Origin: Neurospora tetrasperma FGSC 2508
Taxonomy: Eukaryota; Ascomycota; Sordariomycetes; Sordariales; Sordariaceae
Assembly (NCBI RefSeq): GCF_000213175.1
Contig: NW_009799100.1
Span: forward strand, 2,549,952 to 2,613,951
Reading direction: 5' to 3'
Length of the DNA stretch: 64,000 nt
The translations under genes were made by a program, and so were the position numbers. Positions 23,629 to 33,372 of the stretch are shown here, piece after piece. Positions within the stretch are counted from its first letter, which is position 1. Each line of letters begins with the position of its first letter. Below the pieces are notes generated by a model. It did not search any database. It had not been told where the DNA came from and saw nothing but the letters and a program-made list of their open reading frames with translations.

Positions 23629-24003
23629 TCATAGCCTCGAACTTCCCCCAGCAACCTTCGCCGACCCAATTGCCATATTTCCCAGGCTCACAACCCCTTG
23701 CCTCTGAAGCCTTTGCGCGTCTTGGAACATATACCCATGAACCACCGGGCTCACCGCATGCGACGATGATGTGCCACTAGGTCCGGGTTTTTGAAGTGTG
23801 AAAGACGGACTTCTTCGCAGTCTTGGCGTGAAGAAAACTGGATGGCAGTAGGATGGGTCGAGAGTCATGGCAGGTGATGGTGGCATTGCCGCTTTCGGAA
23901 CAGACGTAAGGTGCTTTGTTCTGGATTGTGAGAGTGAAGGTGACGATGATGATGATAGTAGCGGTACCTGAGCCTTTGGGGGGTTTGATGGGAGGGTCGT
24001 CAT
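23629..24003 (-). CDS. Possible small hypothetical protein (124 aa)
   Basis: This is an uninterrupted frame from an ATG in a good ATCAATGAC context to a stop, in a 2.3-kb stretch otherwise without genes. The predicted product is Ser/Pro-rich in its first 45 residues. It then has a more mixed segment including FTPRLRRSPSFTLQKPG and VVHGYMFQDAQRL. No domain, signal peptide or membrane span is visible and I do not recognise the family. It could be a real small gene, one exon of a larger unexpressed model, or chance. Conservation in a related genome would decide. Confidence 0.3.
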   Translation of the reverse strand: MTTLPSNPPKAQVPLLSSSSSPSLSQSRTKHLTSVPKAAMPPSPAMTLDPSYCHPVFFTPRLRRSPSFTLQKPGPSGTSSSHAVSPVVHGYMFQDAQRLQRQGVVSLGNMAIGSAKVAGGSSRL

Positions 24004-24629
24004 TGATGTTTTGGTGTTGATGATTTGCTTGCTTTGGTGGTCTCGGTGCCAGTTTTTTGGTATTTGGAGATCTGTCGGTTTATAGCTTGGTTAAAGTCAC
24101 GGTTGAACTGCGTAATCGAGTTGGAGTTGAGGGAGGCCCCCGAAGCTGTGTGTTGTTGAGGGCAATAGTTAACTGGTGAGCCTTACGGAGGTTGAGAACG
24201 GATATGATCGCTAGGGCCGAGACTCGGCTTCTTGATTAACAAGGCAGTTCTGGTATCAGAAACAGCTCGGCGGAGATTGAAATGAGCGACATCTAATGCA
24301 CCCCAGAAATTCATGATCCTGGGACGTTGGATCGTCCAGGATGCTATTTACATAGTTCGTCATTGTTGATCATCTTCACGTGAAGTGCCGAAAGAGCCCC
24401 ACTATACTTACCGGCCCGGCGTTCTATCCCCGCACAATATGGTGTCCTGCCTGCCTGCTAAGCGCCCGAGGGGGGCTCCGCTCATGGATCGGCCCGTCCC
24501 CGAGCATCGGGATTCAATTCCACATGCGGCCTGCATCTTGTACGTACATTACTGTATGGTACCTAGTCTTCAGTCTACACTATGAGTACGTGAAATCTAT
24601 ATGCTGTTACTGGTCTATTTGACTTCCTT
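24004..24629. other. Intergenic region
   Basis: This is the 3' flank of the short-chain dehydrogenase and upstream sequence of the possible small gene. I see no supported feature. The frames at 24380-24622 are short. Confidence 0.5.
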
Positions 24630-25892
24630 CTAGGCAGTCTTCTCTCCATTTTTCGCCTTCTTCCCACTCTTGGGCTTTTCCTTGTCTTTCTGCTTCCCCT
24701 TCTTAATCGTGTTTACTAAAGCTTCAATCTCCTCGACACGTTCCCGTTCCTTCTTATCCTCCTCCTTCTCCATTTCTCGTTTCTTTGCCCTTGCCCGCTT
24801 TGCAGCCGCATCCTTCTCCTTCTCCTCAATCAGCTTATCGCTTGATTCCCACAGCTTTTTTGCAATGGCTTCGTCGTCCACATCCTTCCGTGCGCAGTCG
24901 ACCACCATGCACTCCTTGACCACTTTTCCACCCTTGTCGCGAACGAGACTGCCTTCCATAACCGCCCACAAGATAGACTGCGCGCCCATCCTTGCGCTCT
25001 TGAGGAAAAGCCAGGAAAAGACGTAAAGGAAGAGGTATACGATGAGACCCCATACGGTGCCTCTAGTAAGCCACCGGCGCATGCCAGGCGTTCTCGAGTA
25101 TCCAGGATCCACCAAAAAGACGCGCGCATTCATCGGAAGCTCATCGGGCCTCTTGTATGCGTCCAGATGCTTCTGATAGGCCTTGCCAAACACCATCATG
25201 GCCATCTTACTCCGCGCGTATGCCTTGCCGGGGGACCAGTCCTTCTTATCCAAAGCTTTATCCAACGACGGCGAGCGGATGTAGGCGGAGCATGTCGGGA
25301 TAATGATGCGCACGTCGCGGTCGAACGGTTGGGCGCGGATCGCGGGACTGAGGATGCCCAGCAGATGGAAGTTGGAGAGGAAATTAACCTGCCAGGTGCT
25401 CTCCACCCCATCCGGTGTCTCAGTCCTCGACTTTCCGGGCGGTGTGAGGGTCGATCCGCAGAGAACGATGGTGTCGAGGCGGCGGGGAGGAGCGTTGTCA
25501 ACCCATTTTGTCGCAAATTTTCGGACGCTATGCAGAGAACGTAGATCAACTTGTTCAGCGTAGATAAGCTGGTTGTTGGTGCGCTCGCGCATGTCGTCGA
25601 TGAAGTCGACGAGAAAGGCGTCGTTATGTTCGTGGTGTGTGAGGAGGATGATTTGGGCGCCTCGCTTGGCAAGCTCGTAGACCGTAGCGGCGCCGATTCC
25701 TGATGTGCCGCCGGTGATCATGACAACGCGACCGTGCATGTTCCGTTCAGCCGTACATGTCGCGCCACTGGCGTAGATCTTCGTGACCGCGATGGCTCCG
25801 AGAGCGCTGCCGGCCTTGGTGAGAGTCCACGGCCCGGGTAGCCATGATGGCCACCCGTCCATGAGAACGCTGGCGAGGAAGGGAATTGGCAT
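24630..25892 (-). CDS. Membrane-anchored short-chain dehydrogenase/reductase
   Basis: This is a single-exon gene of 420 aa. The Rossmann cofactor motif TGGTSGIG is at 60-67, the catalytic Ser is probably S202 in PTCSAYIR, and the YxxxK pair is Y225 and K229 in KAYARSK. This is the retinol-dehydrogenase-like branch of the SDR family, similar in layout to yeast Env9 and related lipid-droplet or ER oxidoreductases. A hydrophobic hairpin-like segment at about 281-305 (WGLIVYLFLYVFSWLFLK) follows the catalytic domain. The last 75 residues are an almost uninterrupted Lys/Glu coiled-coil-like tail with several KKxK clusters, which is unusual for an SDR. An N-terminal hydrophobic stretch at about 1-35 may add a second membrane contact. 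The substrate is unknown. It is divergent from the G-patch gene. Confidence 0.85.
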   Translation of the reverse strand: MPIPFLASVLMDGWPSWLPGPWTLTKAGSALGAIAVTKIYASGATCTAERNMHGRVVMITGGTSGIGAATVYELAKRGAQIILLTHHEHNDAFLVDFIDDMRERTNNQLIYAEQVDLRSLHSVRKFATKWVDNAPPRRLDTIVLCGSTLTPPGKSRTETPDGVESTWQVNFLSNFHLLGILSPAIRAQPFDRDVRIIIPTCSAYIRSPSLDKALDKKDWSPGKAYARSKMAMMVFGKAYQKHLDAYKRPDELPMNARVFLVDPGYSRTPGMRRWLTRGTVWGLIVYLFLYVFSWLFLKSARMGAQSILWAVMEGSLVRDKGGKVVKECMVVDCARKDVDDEAIAKKLWESSDKLIEEKEKDAAAKRARAKKREMEKEEDKKERERVEEIEALVNTIKKGKQKDKEKPKSGKKAKNGEKTA

Positions 25893-26448
25893 TATGCGGG
25901 ATGGGTTTCGAAGGGATCGTTAGTGCTTCCAGTAATGTTACAGGGTCATTCTGCGAATCCTGAGATGTTGTTGCTGTTGTTGTTGGTGGTGCAAAAGCAA
26001 AGAACGCTTATGAAAGAGGACAACAAGCTCGAGAAAGGAGGAGCTATCGCAATTGGCTACAGGCCCAACTGGCCAGAAGTTTTGGCTCCAACCACAGCAG
26101 CTCAAACAAGGTTACGTCAGGGTTTCAGGGGCTATAATTAGCGACCCAGTCCACCAAAACCGACCCAAGTCCGGATGGAGGAATGGGTCCAACATGGCGG
26201 GGACCACGACCAGGAACCGAAACAGAGCCGCATCGACGGCAGGCATCAGACCCCACTAACCACACCTCAAGCGCGGGCATCAAGGTTCTCCCGTGATTGC
26301 CCCATCAATTACTACTACTACTTCACCACTTGACGGTCCACTGAGCCTTTACGTCAATTCACGAACCCATTAACACAGCTTACCCATCTCTCCTCCACCG
26401 TCAATTACAGAACATCAACACAGACTCATCTAAGAAAAAGCTCTGCCC
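25893..26448. promoter_or_regulatory. Divergent promoter region, SDR / G-patch gene
   Basis: The two start codons are 556 bp apart and point away from each other, so this gap must carry both promoters. The half next to the G-patch gene is CA/CT-rich on the + strand, as expected for a leader. No TATA box was seen. Confidence 0.45.
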
Positions 26449-27270
26449 ATGTACCCACAAACAATGGGTTCCTCAGACAGGCGAGCCGTCAAGGTTACAG
26501 ACAACGATGATGCAGAAGACGTCCCCCTCCACCACCTTCGCCCCTTCGGCACCGGGTTATACAAACAACAGATAAAATTCGTCCCCGCCTCCGATGGCGA
26601 TCTAGACTCGACCAGTTCGACAACGACCAAGTCCAGCAAGCCAAAACTTGACGTAGCAGGTCTTTACCTGGACATGGTTCTCGCCAATAAGGACAAGAAC
26701 AAAAACAACGACAAACAAAATGAAAATCAATCAACAGTGACGGATATTACCGCCATCACCACCACCAACACCACTACCTCAGACATAGTCCAAACCACTA
26801 CACTGCCAACAGAGCAGCCGACAATAGTAGTACCACAACAGGAAATCTGCCAGATCTGTAGCCTCCCCTACGCACCAAATCCAGAATCCAAAGCTATCCA
26901 CGAGCAGTCCTTTGCGCACCAATCTCGCCTTCCACACTCCCACCCTCCCTCAGCCCTCGACCGTTCACGGATGGGGCTTAAACACCTGACAAGCCACGGC
27001 TGGGACCCAGACTCCCGCCAAGGTCTCGGGTCCGCGGCACAGGGAATCCAGTTTCCCATCAAGGGCAAGAAGAAAGATGATCACTTGGGGCTTGGGGTAG
27101 AGGTGCCTAAGAATGGGCAGCTGCCAGTGCCAAAGAAGAAGGAAAAGTTGTTGGATGCGAAAAAGGTTCGGAAGATGGCCGAGGTGGAGAAGAAGAAAGC
27201 GGAAAGGATACGAAAGGAGTTGTGGGGGAGAGGACCCGATCTGGAGAGGTATTTGAGGAAGGGGGGCTAA
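26449..27270 (+). CDS. C2H2-like zinc-finger and G-patch domain protein
   Basis: This is a single-exon gene of 273 aa from the first ATG; a second ATG at residue 6 (MGSSDRR) is also possible. A C2H2-type finger resembling the matrin/U1 class occupies 134-157 (C134, C137, H151, H157, in CQICSLPYAPNP and HEQSFAH). A G-patch follows at about 175-218, with HGWDPDSRQGLG and the closing HLGLG. The C-terminus is strongly basic and ends in ELWGRGPDLERYLRKGG. The layout resembles animal GPANK1 without its ankyrin repeats. G-patch proteins commonly activate DEAH-box helicases in splicing or ribosome assembly; the partner here is unknown. The middle section (80-125) is Asn/Thr-rich and disordered. Confidence 0.85.
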   Translation: MYPQTMGSSDRRAVKVTDNDDAEDVPLHHLRPFGTGLYKQQIKFVPASDGDLDSTSSTTTKSSKPKLDVAGLYLDMVLANKDKNKNNDKQNENQSTVTDITAITTTNTTTSDIVQTTTLPTEQPTIVVPQQEICQICSLPYAPNPESKAIHEQSFAHQSRLPHSHPPSALDRSRMGLKHLTSHGWDPDSRQGLGSAAQGIQFPIKGKKKDDHLGLGVEVPKNGQLPVPKKKEKLLDAKKVRKMAEVEKKKAERIRKELWGRGPDLERYLRKGG

Positions 27271-27725
27271 TGGGTAACGAAGTGGTTGAGGGTCTACATG
27301 ATTTATTGGCAATATGAATGAGCGTCATATCACCAAGTTACTTAGCTAATCTCGCGGTAGCCGATGTTAGCGGCAGATGGAGGGAGAATCTTGGCTTTAT
27401 TCAAGGGGATTCGTATGTTAACCCCGAGGAGGGCGAATAATTTCAAGAAGAACGACGGATCAAAAGGATCAGCGCACAGTAATACGCACGTTTGATCACA
27501 TAGACTAAAGCCAGGGCGATGTCATACCGGGAACCATGGGACGGGAATCAGTTTCCCAACATCAACGTCAACTTGCCTATTTGATCTGTGATACAGCCGA
27601 GTGACTCCCTAGATTAATCTTCCTTGGTCTCTTTTTTCCTGAATCGTCCCTTTTGCATATTTGCTACCAAGTGGAACGTGTTAACAACCCTCTCTTAAAT
27701 GCGAACAACCTCTGAAACGAACCCA
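27271..27725. other. Convergent 3' intergenic region
   Basis: This 455-bp gap between the G-patch gene and the YIPF6-like gene, which face each other, is AT-leaning. It holds only presumed 3' UTRs. No gene is seen. Confidence 0.55.
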
Positions 27726-28894
27726 TTAACTAATGAAGCACAGACACCCCAGAGCAAAATAGAAGATCAGAAGGGGGAAAACCGCCAACCCAACGCGGTT
27801 CTTGACAACGCCGCTTCCACTGAGAATGCTTATACCTGCCGCAAAGGACCAGCCTACAAGCACCAGGTACACCGGAATCCGGGCGACCCAGTACAGCGAG
27901 AGAGCGGAGAGCATGGCAGCCAGGACGAGAGGGAAAAGGGTGTATCCGATGATACAGACGCTTTGGGCGAAAGAGCTGTTTGTTGGAACCAAAACTGTTA
28001 GCATGGCCACATATCATCTCATCAATGATGTAGCTTTGTCAGCTACAACAAGCCACAAGAAAACAAAAAAAAAACACTCACATATTCCCACCCAACAACT
28101 TGATCTGCGCCGTCACCACCGCCTCACCAATCCACACCATTGCAAACACTCCGCTAAACACAATCTCCCTCTGCTGCTCCCTGCTCCTAAAGCTCAGCAG
28201 AGTACTCAGCAACAGACAGAAGATCAACGGGCCCCAAAGATCCCAGTCCCTCAATCCAGGACTCATATTCCCCTGCTGCAGCAGAGACTCGGGGTCCATC
28301 ACTCTGCTCGCCAAGCCCGTCAACTCCTCCCTGGCGCCCGACAGGCCGGCATTCCGGATGTTGGCGTAGGCGCCCCGCAGGCCGTCTTCGGACTCGAGCA
28401 TGGTGCCGCCGAAGAGGTAGCGCGGATACAGCACCTCGCGCATCTTGGACCACACGGCGAGCAGATCACGGCGGAGCGTCTCCCACACCGTCTCGTCGAT
28501 GGTGTTGTTGGGCGCACGACGGTCCTCGCCGGGAATGCGGGAGGTCCAGGCTGATTGGGTGTTCCCTCCGGAAGAGGACGAGCCGATGCCGCCGGCGGCG
28601 GCGGCGGAGGAGGACGAAGAGCCGATGGTGCCGGTTAAGGGTGCGCGGGAGGAGGAGGGGGCAAGAGGGTCGTCGAAGTCGTTTAGGTCGGCTTTGTTTG
28701 GGAAATATCTGTGTTAGCAATTGTCTCGTTGTTGTCGAGTGGGGTGGAAGGTGTATGTCTACGTGGACGACAGAGATGTAACTGCGAGAAACTCAAGGGA
28801 GTCAGTAGAGCTTACCATCGTCAGGATCTATCAGATCATCGTCGTCCAACATTGGTTGCTGACGGTGGTAGTCTTTACCACCCAGTGAGGCCAT
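27726..28894 (-). CDS. YIPF6/Yip4-like Golgi membrane protein (Yip1 family)
   Basis: There are three exons, 28894-28816, 28691-28082 and 27975-27726, giving 312 aa. Intron 2 (27976-28081) is clear and joins LLGGN to ISFAQSVCIIGYTLFP, a Yip1-family hallmark. Intron 1 is less certain. The AG of CTAACACAG (28709) is next to the branch point and out of frame. The next AG (28692) is in frame and I used it; an alternative 19-nt microexon would need a 34-nt intron. The N-terminus is acidic (MLDDDDLIDPDD), then Ala/Ser/Gly-rich. The membrane part opens with DLWGPLIFCLLLS and has about five spans. Yip1-family proteins bind prenylated Rab GTPases and act in ER-Golgi transport and Golgi structure. Confidence 0.88.
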
Positions 28895-29733
28895 CTTTGT
28901 GTCGTCGTGCGTGAATGCGGCCAGGCGAGTTGTTCGTTTGTGGCAGAAGGTGTAAGCTTCCCTGTTTGGGTAGGCAGGATTCTCGGACGCAATCAAGGTT
29001 GGCCCCTTTCAGTCGGTCAGTGTTCGGTCGATTGGGATGTCAAGAACCTATTCCCAGTCGGGTGGGATACGGTGCCAGAGGTATTCGTGATTGATGGTGG
29101 TGGTCTGCCTGCCTAGGAGCTGTTGTGTGGAAAGCTCCGTCAGAGAAGCTTCAATGTTCTTTGGGGGGGGGGGGGGGGGGGCCGATTGGATTGGACGGGC
29201 CACGTCCCCATGTTGGGTTCAGCACGGCGGACGACCCCTTCCCCCACGGGTCAAGGTGCTGACGTTTGCTGCTGCTACAGGGCAGTGCTCCAAAATGGCC
29301 CGAGCTCTACATACTGTGGTAACACCCCAGGGTTAGGGTTTATGAGTGCTCAAACATCATTCAACCCAAGCCTTCCACCTTCATCAGACTTCCTAACACA
29401 ATGTCTTGTAAACTTCTGATATCATTTTTTTTTTTTTCATTTGCATCCTATCTCTAAGCTTCCTTGTAGAAGATAGCTGATAACGGATTGTATGCGTTAC
29501 CCCACTTTCGCCGTCACTTCGCCGTGTATATTGATACATTCCAGACACTCCTCGCCCTGTTCCACGGCGTCTAAATGTAGCTGAAAAGATAATAACAGCA
29601 AGTATCCTCCATCTTCTTTTCAATATCCCTGTTTGGACTTTGTAAGCCATCATGGTTCGAATCATGCATCATGTGGTAAAACTCGTCCACCCTTTTCCTT
29701 TCCCGACAATCTAACAGACATGCAGCCATTGGC
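28895..29733. other. Intergenic region with a 19-base G run
   Basis: This is upstream sequence of the YIPF6-like gene and the 3' flank of the exchanger gene. It carries a run of 19 G at 29163-29181, a GGGTTAGGGTTT telomere-like motif at 29330-29342 and a T run at about 29427-29438. No gene is supported. Confidence 0.6.
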
Positions 29734-31377
29734 TTAATGATGACCACCCTCCGACCCACTCGTCGCTGGAGCTGGAGACGTGCCCGTCGTCGGGAATGCC
29801 TCATGGAGCTCCTGAGGGTTCGGGTAGTGAGCTGCTGCCACGCCGATGGCCACATACACGATCACGCACAACATACCCTCCAGGTAATTAGTCTTCTGGT
29901 CCCTCAAGAAGTTTCCGACTGTCAAAATGGCGAGGATCAGCATAGCTAGGTCGAACAGCTCAAAGTTGAACCCCATGGGCTTGTTCATTCCCCAGCCGAC
30001 AATCACCACGAGAGGGCCGTTGAAAAGGGCCGTCTGTAGCGTTGAGCCCAGTACCGTCGATAGGGCGATATTCATCTGGTTGTCGTACGCTTCGTCTACG
30101 GCCGTCAAGTGCTCTGCGGCCTTTTCGACGAGTGGAATCATGATCAAACCGAGAAAGGCATCGGAGACACCGCGTTCCTCAACTAGAAAGTGGATTCTGT
30201 CGACGAGCATGATGGCAATGATCGTAACAAGGGCGACGCCCACGGCCAAGGCGATTATGGACTCGATTAGAGTGAGGCGATGACTCTGAAGCTCTTTATG
30301 CTTGTCGTCATCACGCTCGGCGTCGGCCTCGAAGATAGCGTCGTAGATACCGTGGTGGGTGCGCATCTGGAAGAAGACGTACACGAGATAGGCGATGATG
30401 AGCAAGACAGCGGTGCTACGCGAAATTTCGAGCGTTTTGCGGTCGAGTTCTCTTATGTCTAAGCGGCCATGAAGGGCGTTATAGAAGGCTGTAGGAACGG
30501 CTAGGCCGAATCCACTGTGGCAGAAGAAACAGTGAGTACTTGCGCCTGCTAAACACGGAGCTCTAATGTGATAGACGTGGGAACTTACGCAGTGAGCAAC
30601 AACCCGCTACCGGCTTCACTGACAATTTCGCTAAAGTGCGTCTCCTCGCGCTTGAAACCAGCAGCAACGAAGCAGAAGCCCAGGCAGAGCAGCATCGTAG
30701 CAAGGATTGAACCTAGGATCGCAGCCCTAATAACCTGGGTGTAGTCCACTGATGAGGTAGGGCTATACCGTTTTATCAGGACTATAAACAGAATAATCTC
30801 GACCAGCGACCCGAAGCTATCGACCGTAGCCAGTTAGCAACGTTACATAACCATGTCCCTAGCGGAAGGAGGAAGAAAATACTCACGTCGTCTCGGCTAA
30901 CACACCAAACACATGCGGCACCTTCTTGGCCAAATTCTGTCCCGCAAACCCAACCAAGTTCGCACAAGGCACCATAGCAATATACGCCAATATGAATATC
31001 GCCAGATCTTGATGAGGGGCGGCGTATCTGAGGGCGATGGCAGCGGGCACCACGGGCCATAGCACGTTGACCATGCGAGACGCCAGCGAGGACGAGCGGA
31101 ACACGATGCGGAAAAAGTGCCACGGGTGGATGCCGCTTCGTCCACTTTCGCCGCCTGCGCGAACAGGGAACCACGATTTTGGGGCCGGTGGGTGGTGGTG
31201 GTGAGAGCCATGGCCGTGGCCTTCTGTTCCGATGGGATCAGAGTGGAGAGGAAGCTGTTGAGGTCCTCGGCTGGAAGAGGAGCCACGCGGGACGCCTCCA
31301 GAGTTGGCGTTTCTCTCGTCCAAGATACGTTCGGCGGCGCGCTTTTCTCGCGCCGCTGCATGGTAGGGCGATGTCAT
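29734..31377 (-). CDS. CAX-type cation/proton exchanger with altered GNxxE motifs
   Basis: There are three exons, 31377-30887, 30816-30589 and 30514-29734, with introns of 70 and 74 nt, giving 499 aa. The N-terminus is cytosolic with a His-rich patch (HGHGSHHHH). About eleven membrane spans follow in two halves, separated by an acidic loop near 300-320. The two CAX repeat motifs are recognisable but changed. The first reads GSLVE (G166-E170) where GNxxE is usual. The second reads EKAAEH (E370-H375) where GNAAEH is usual. Both exchange-critical glutamates, E170 and E374, remain. The downstream LSTVLGSTLQTALFNGP block is typical. By family it would move Ca2+ or another cation out of the cytosol, across vacuolar, ER or Golgi membrane, in exchange for protons. 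The motif changes make ion choice uncertain. Confidence 0.9.
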
Positions 31378-32731
31378 GGTGTGTTTTGGTTGCTGTGTAA
31401 GATATGTTGTGAGTGATATGAGTGAAGATTTGTAGTTGTAGACAGGTAGGTGGCTTCCCGGTAGCGCGCCTCCTGTACCAGAGATGTTTGTTTGCAGTTG
31501 CTCGTCTCGACGAGCAGTGACCCCCCAAGATACAGCGTCCTTTATTCAGGACCGACAAAATGATGGATTTCAGCAAGGACGACTTGTAAACAGAGGTGGG
31601 GAAGAGAGATGAAAAAAGAGCCCAATCGGCAAGCCACTAGGTGAAGGCGGTCAGCACTGGATTAGGTAGGTAGGCGTCACAACCCGACTAAAGTTCAGGT
31701 GGAGCAGTAAGCTTGTAAGACGAAAAACCACGACTATGTACGAGGCGAGACAGGCGGGAACTCTTTAATAGGAAGATGCATGGAGAAAACAGGACAGTAG
31801 CAAGTTTGTATAAGACGAAGAATGAGGAGGAGGAAGAGTATCAAGACGTGATATTTATGAGCATCCACGTCGGTCTCACTCATTGATCGCAGGACTCACA
31901 AGAAGCATACATATCTGATAATTGGACCAGATGACGCTCACAACCCCACGGGAAGGAAAGAGAGAGAGAGAGAGCTGAAGTCAACCCACGCTCATCCTCC
32001 CCATTTGCGCATGGTCCGTCGCTGTTAGAAAACCGTTTATCATGGGTCTAGGCTCGAGGTTCGATGCAGGAGCCACCCTGCTCTTCTCACACCAGGGGGA
32101 CCCCTAGAGGCAGCCAAGCGCCAAGAATCCGTTTGTGCAGACACAGCTGGCTTCCCTTTGGCGAGCGTGGCTCATCGGCGTTGAGTTTCAGGCCAGACTG
32201 GGGGGTTTGACTGGGGCTTTTGGGGTGGACGGAGTTCGGACTGGAGGGCTGGGAGACCCAGTTGCAGATGAGGATCCAGACGAGTGCAATCCCATTCGCC
32301 CAGCCTTCCATGCGCTAGCTTCAAGTGTGACATCTTCTCTCTTGTTGATGTTCTTCGGCAAATCGGAAGATGGATTTCGAGTGCCGAAAAGCTTAGGTAT
32401 CGAAGCCTGTGATGTGTAACTGTACACTATACTTGACGGATACGAGGAAGCTAATGGATAGGCAGAAACACCATGGCAGAATCGGCGGCAGTCGTTGTGC
32501 ACAGATCTCCGCTAAATAAACATCGCGGTGGATCTTCTTTACCAAGTGTACCGACACTACACTAAATCTAGTGTAGAGCCCTCGGCCCCAGCTTGTTAAG
32601 ACGAGGTTGATCGCTGCACAGCCTATATCCGTAGCATTCGCTGAGTAAACACCATCCAAACACAAAAGCAACAACAAATGTGCAAAACACGTCAAAGCAG
32701 TCATCATTTGCCAATGCGGGTCCCATATGTA
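31378..32731. other. Intergenic region
   Basis: This contains the exchanger promoter and leader and 1 kb without genes. A GA run lies at about 31961-31975. An 8-bp-arm inverted repeat (CTACACTA AATC TAGTGTAG) is at 32557-32576. Open frames at 32087-32707 are short and unrecognised. Confidence 0.5.
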
Positions 32732-32992
32732 CAGTCCGATGCTGGTTTGTTTGTTAGCTTAGTACATTGGACACTTTTGGTAGTACAATATATATAGGGC
32801 ACTAGACGAAATCTATTTCGAATCGTCCTAAAGCTTACAACGACAAATACATAGGCATTAACTAGATTTGATCTGGTATTTGAATGTTAGAGATGGCGTA
32901 TCTATAGTAGGATTATGTATAAGTTAGCCATGAAAACGCATAGGAAAGTTGACACGAGGTCTCGAACCAATAAATAAACCAGTACTGGACTG
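32732..32992. mobile_element. MITE-like element, family A copy 1 (TA-flanked)
   Basis: A 261-bp element begins CAGTCCGATGCTGGTTT and ends with the near-inverse AAACCAGTACTGGACTG. It is flanked by TA on both sides (32730-32731 and 32993-32994). A second copy lies at 39672-39934 in the same orientation, and homology stops exactly at these boundaries. It has no coding capacity. TA flanks and a CAGT terminus suggest a non-autonomous Tc1/mariner or pogo-class relic. It sits about 380 bp past the helicase stop codon. Confidence 0.75.
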
Positions 32993-33372
32993 TACATATC
33001 ACTTTGGCAGTGCCATGGCGGGTGGCTTTTTTTGGGCTGCACAAAAGTCGTCAGCCAAGCTTCCTTGAAAGCTTGTTCGTTCGTTTTCGTGCAACGTTTT
33101 GGCGTGGGACGGTCCCAGGAAGGCATCCCCTTGCTTCATGGCGATGCCCTCATTTCAAGGACTAACCATCATTTGCATGAGTTTGGAGAAACGTTGTGCT
33201 TGGAAAAAGTAAACATAAGCAACAAGGACCCCATGGGGAAGATGAAAACATTTCTGGGGTAAGCCGGAATCTATAGTTACATACTTCAACCGGGAATTCC
33301 AAACAAGACAACTTCTTAAAGCATACATTTTACATTACATACCTACTCAATGTATTCTCATCACATCGTCAA
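32993..33372. other. 3' flank of helicase gene
   Basis: This is 380 bp between the family A element and the HRQ1-like stop codon. It is presumed 3' UTR and spacer with no other feature. Confidence 0.5.
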
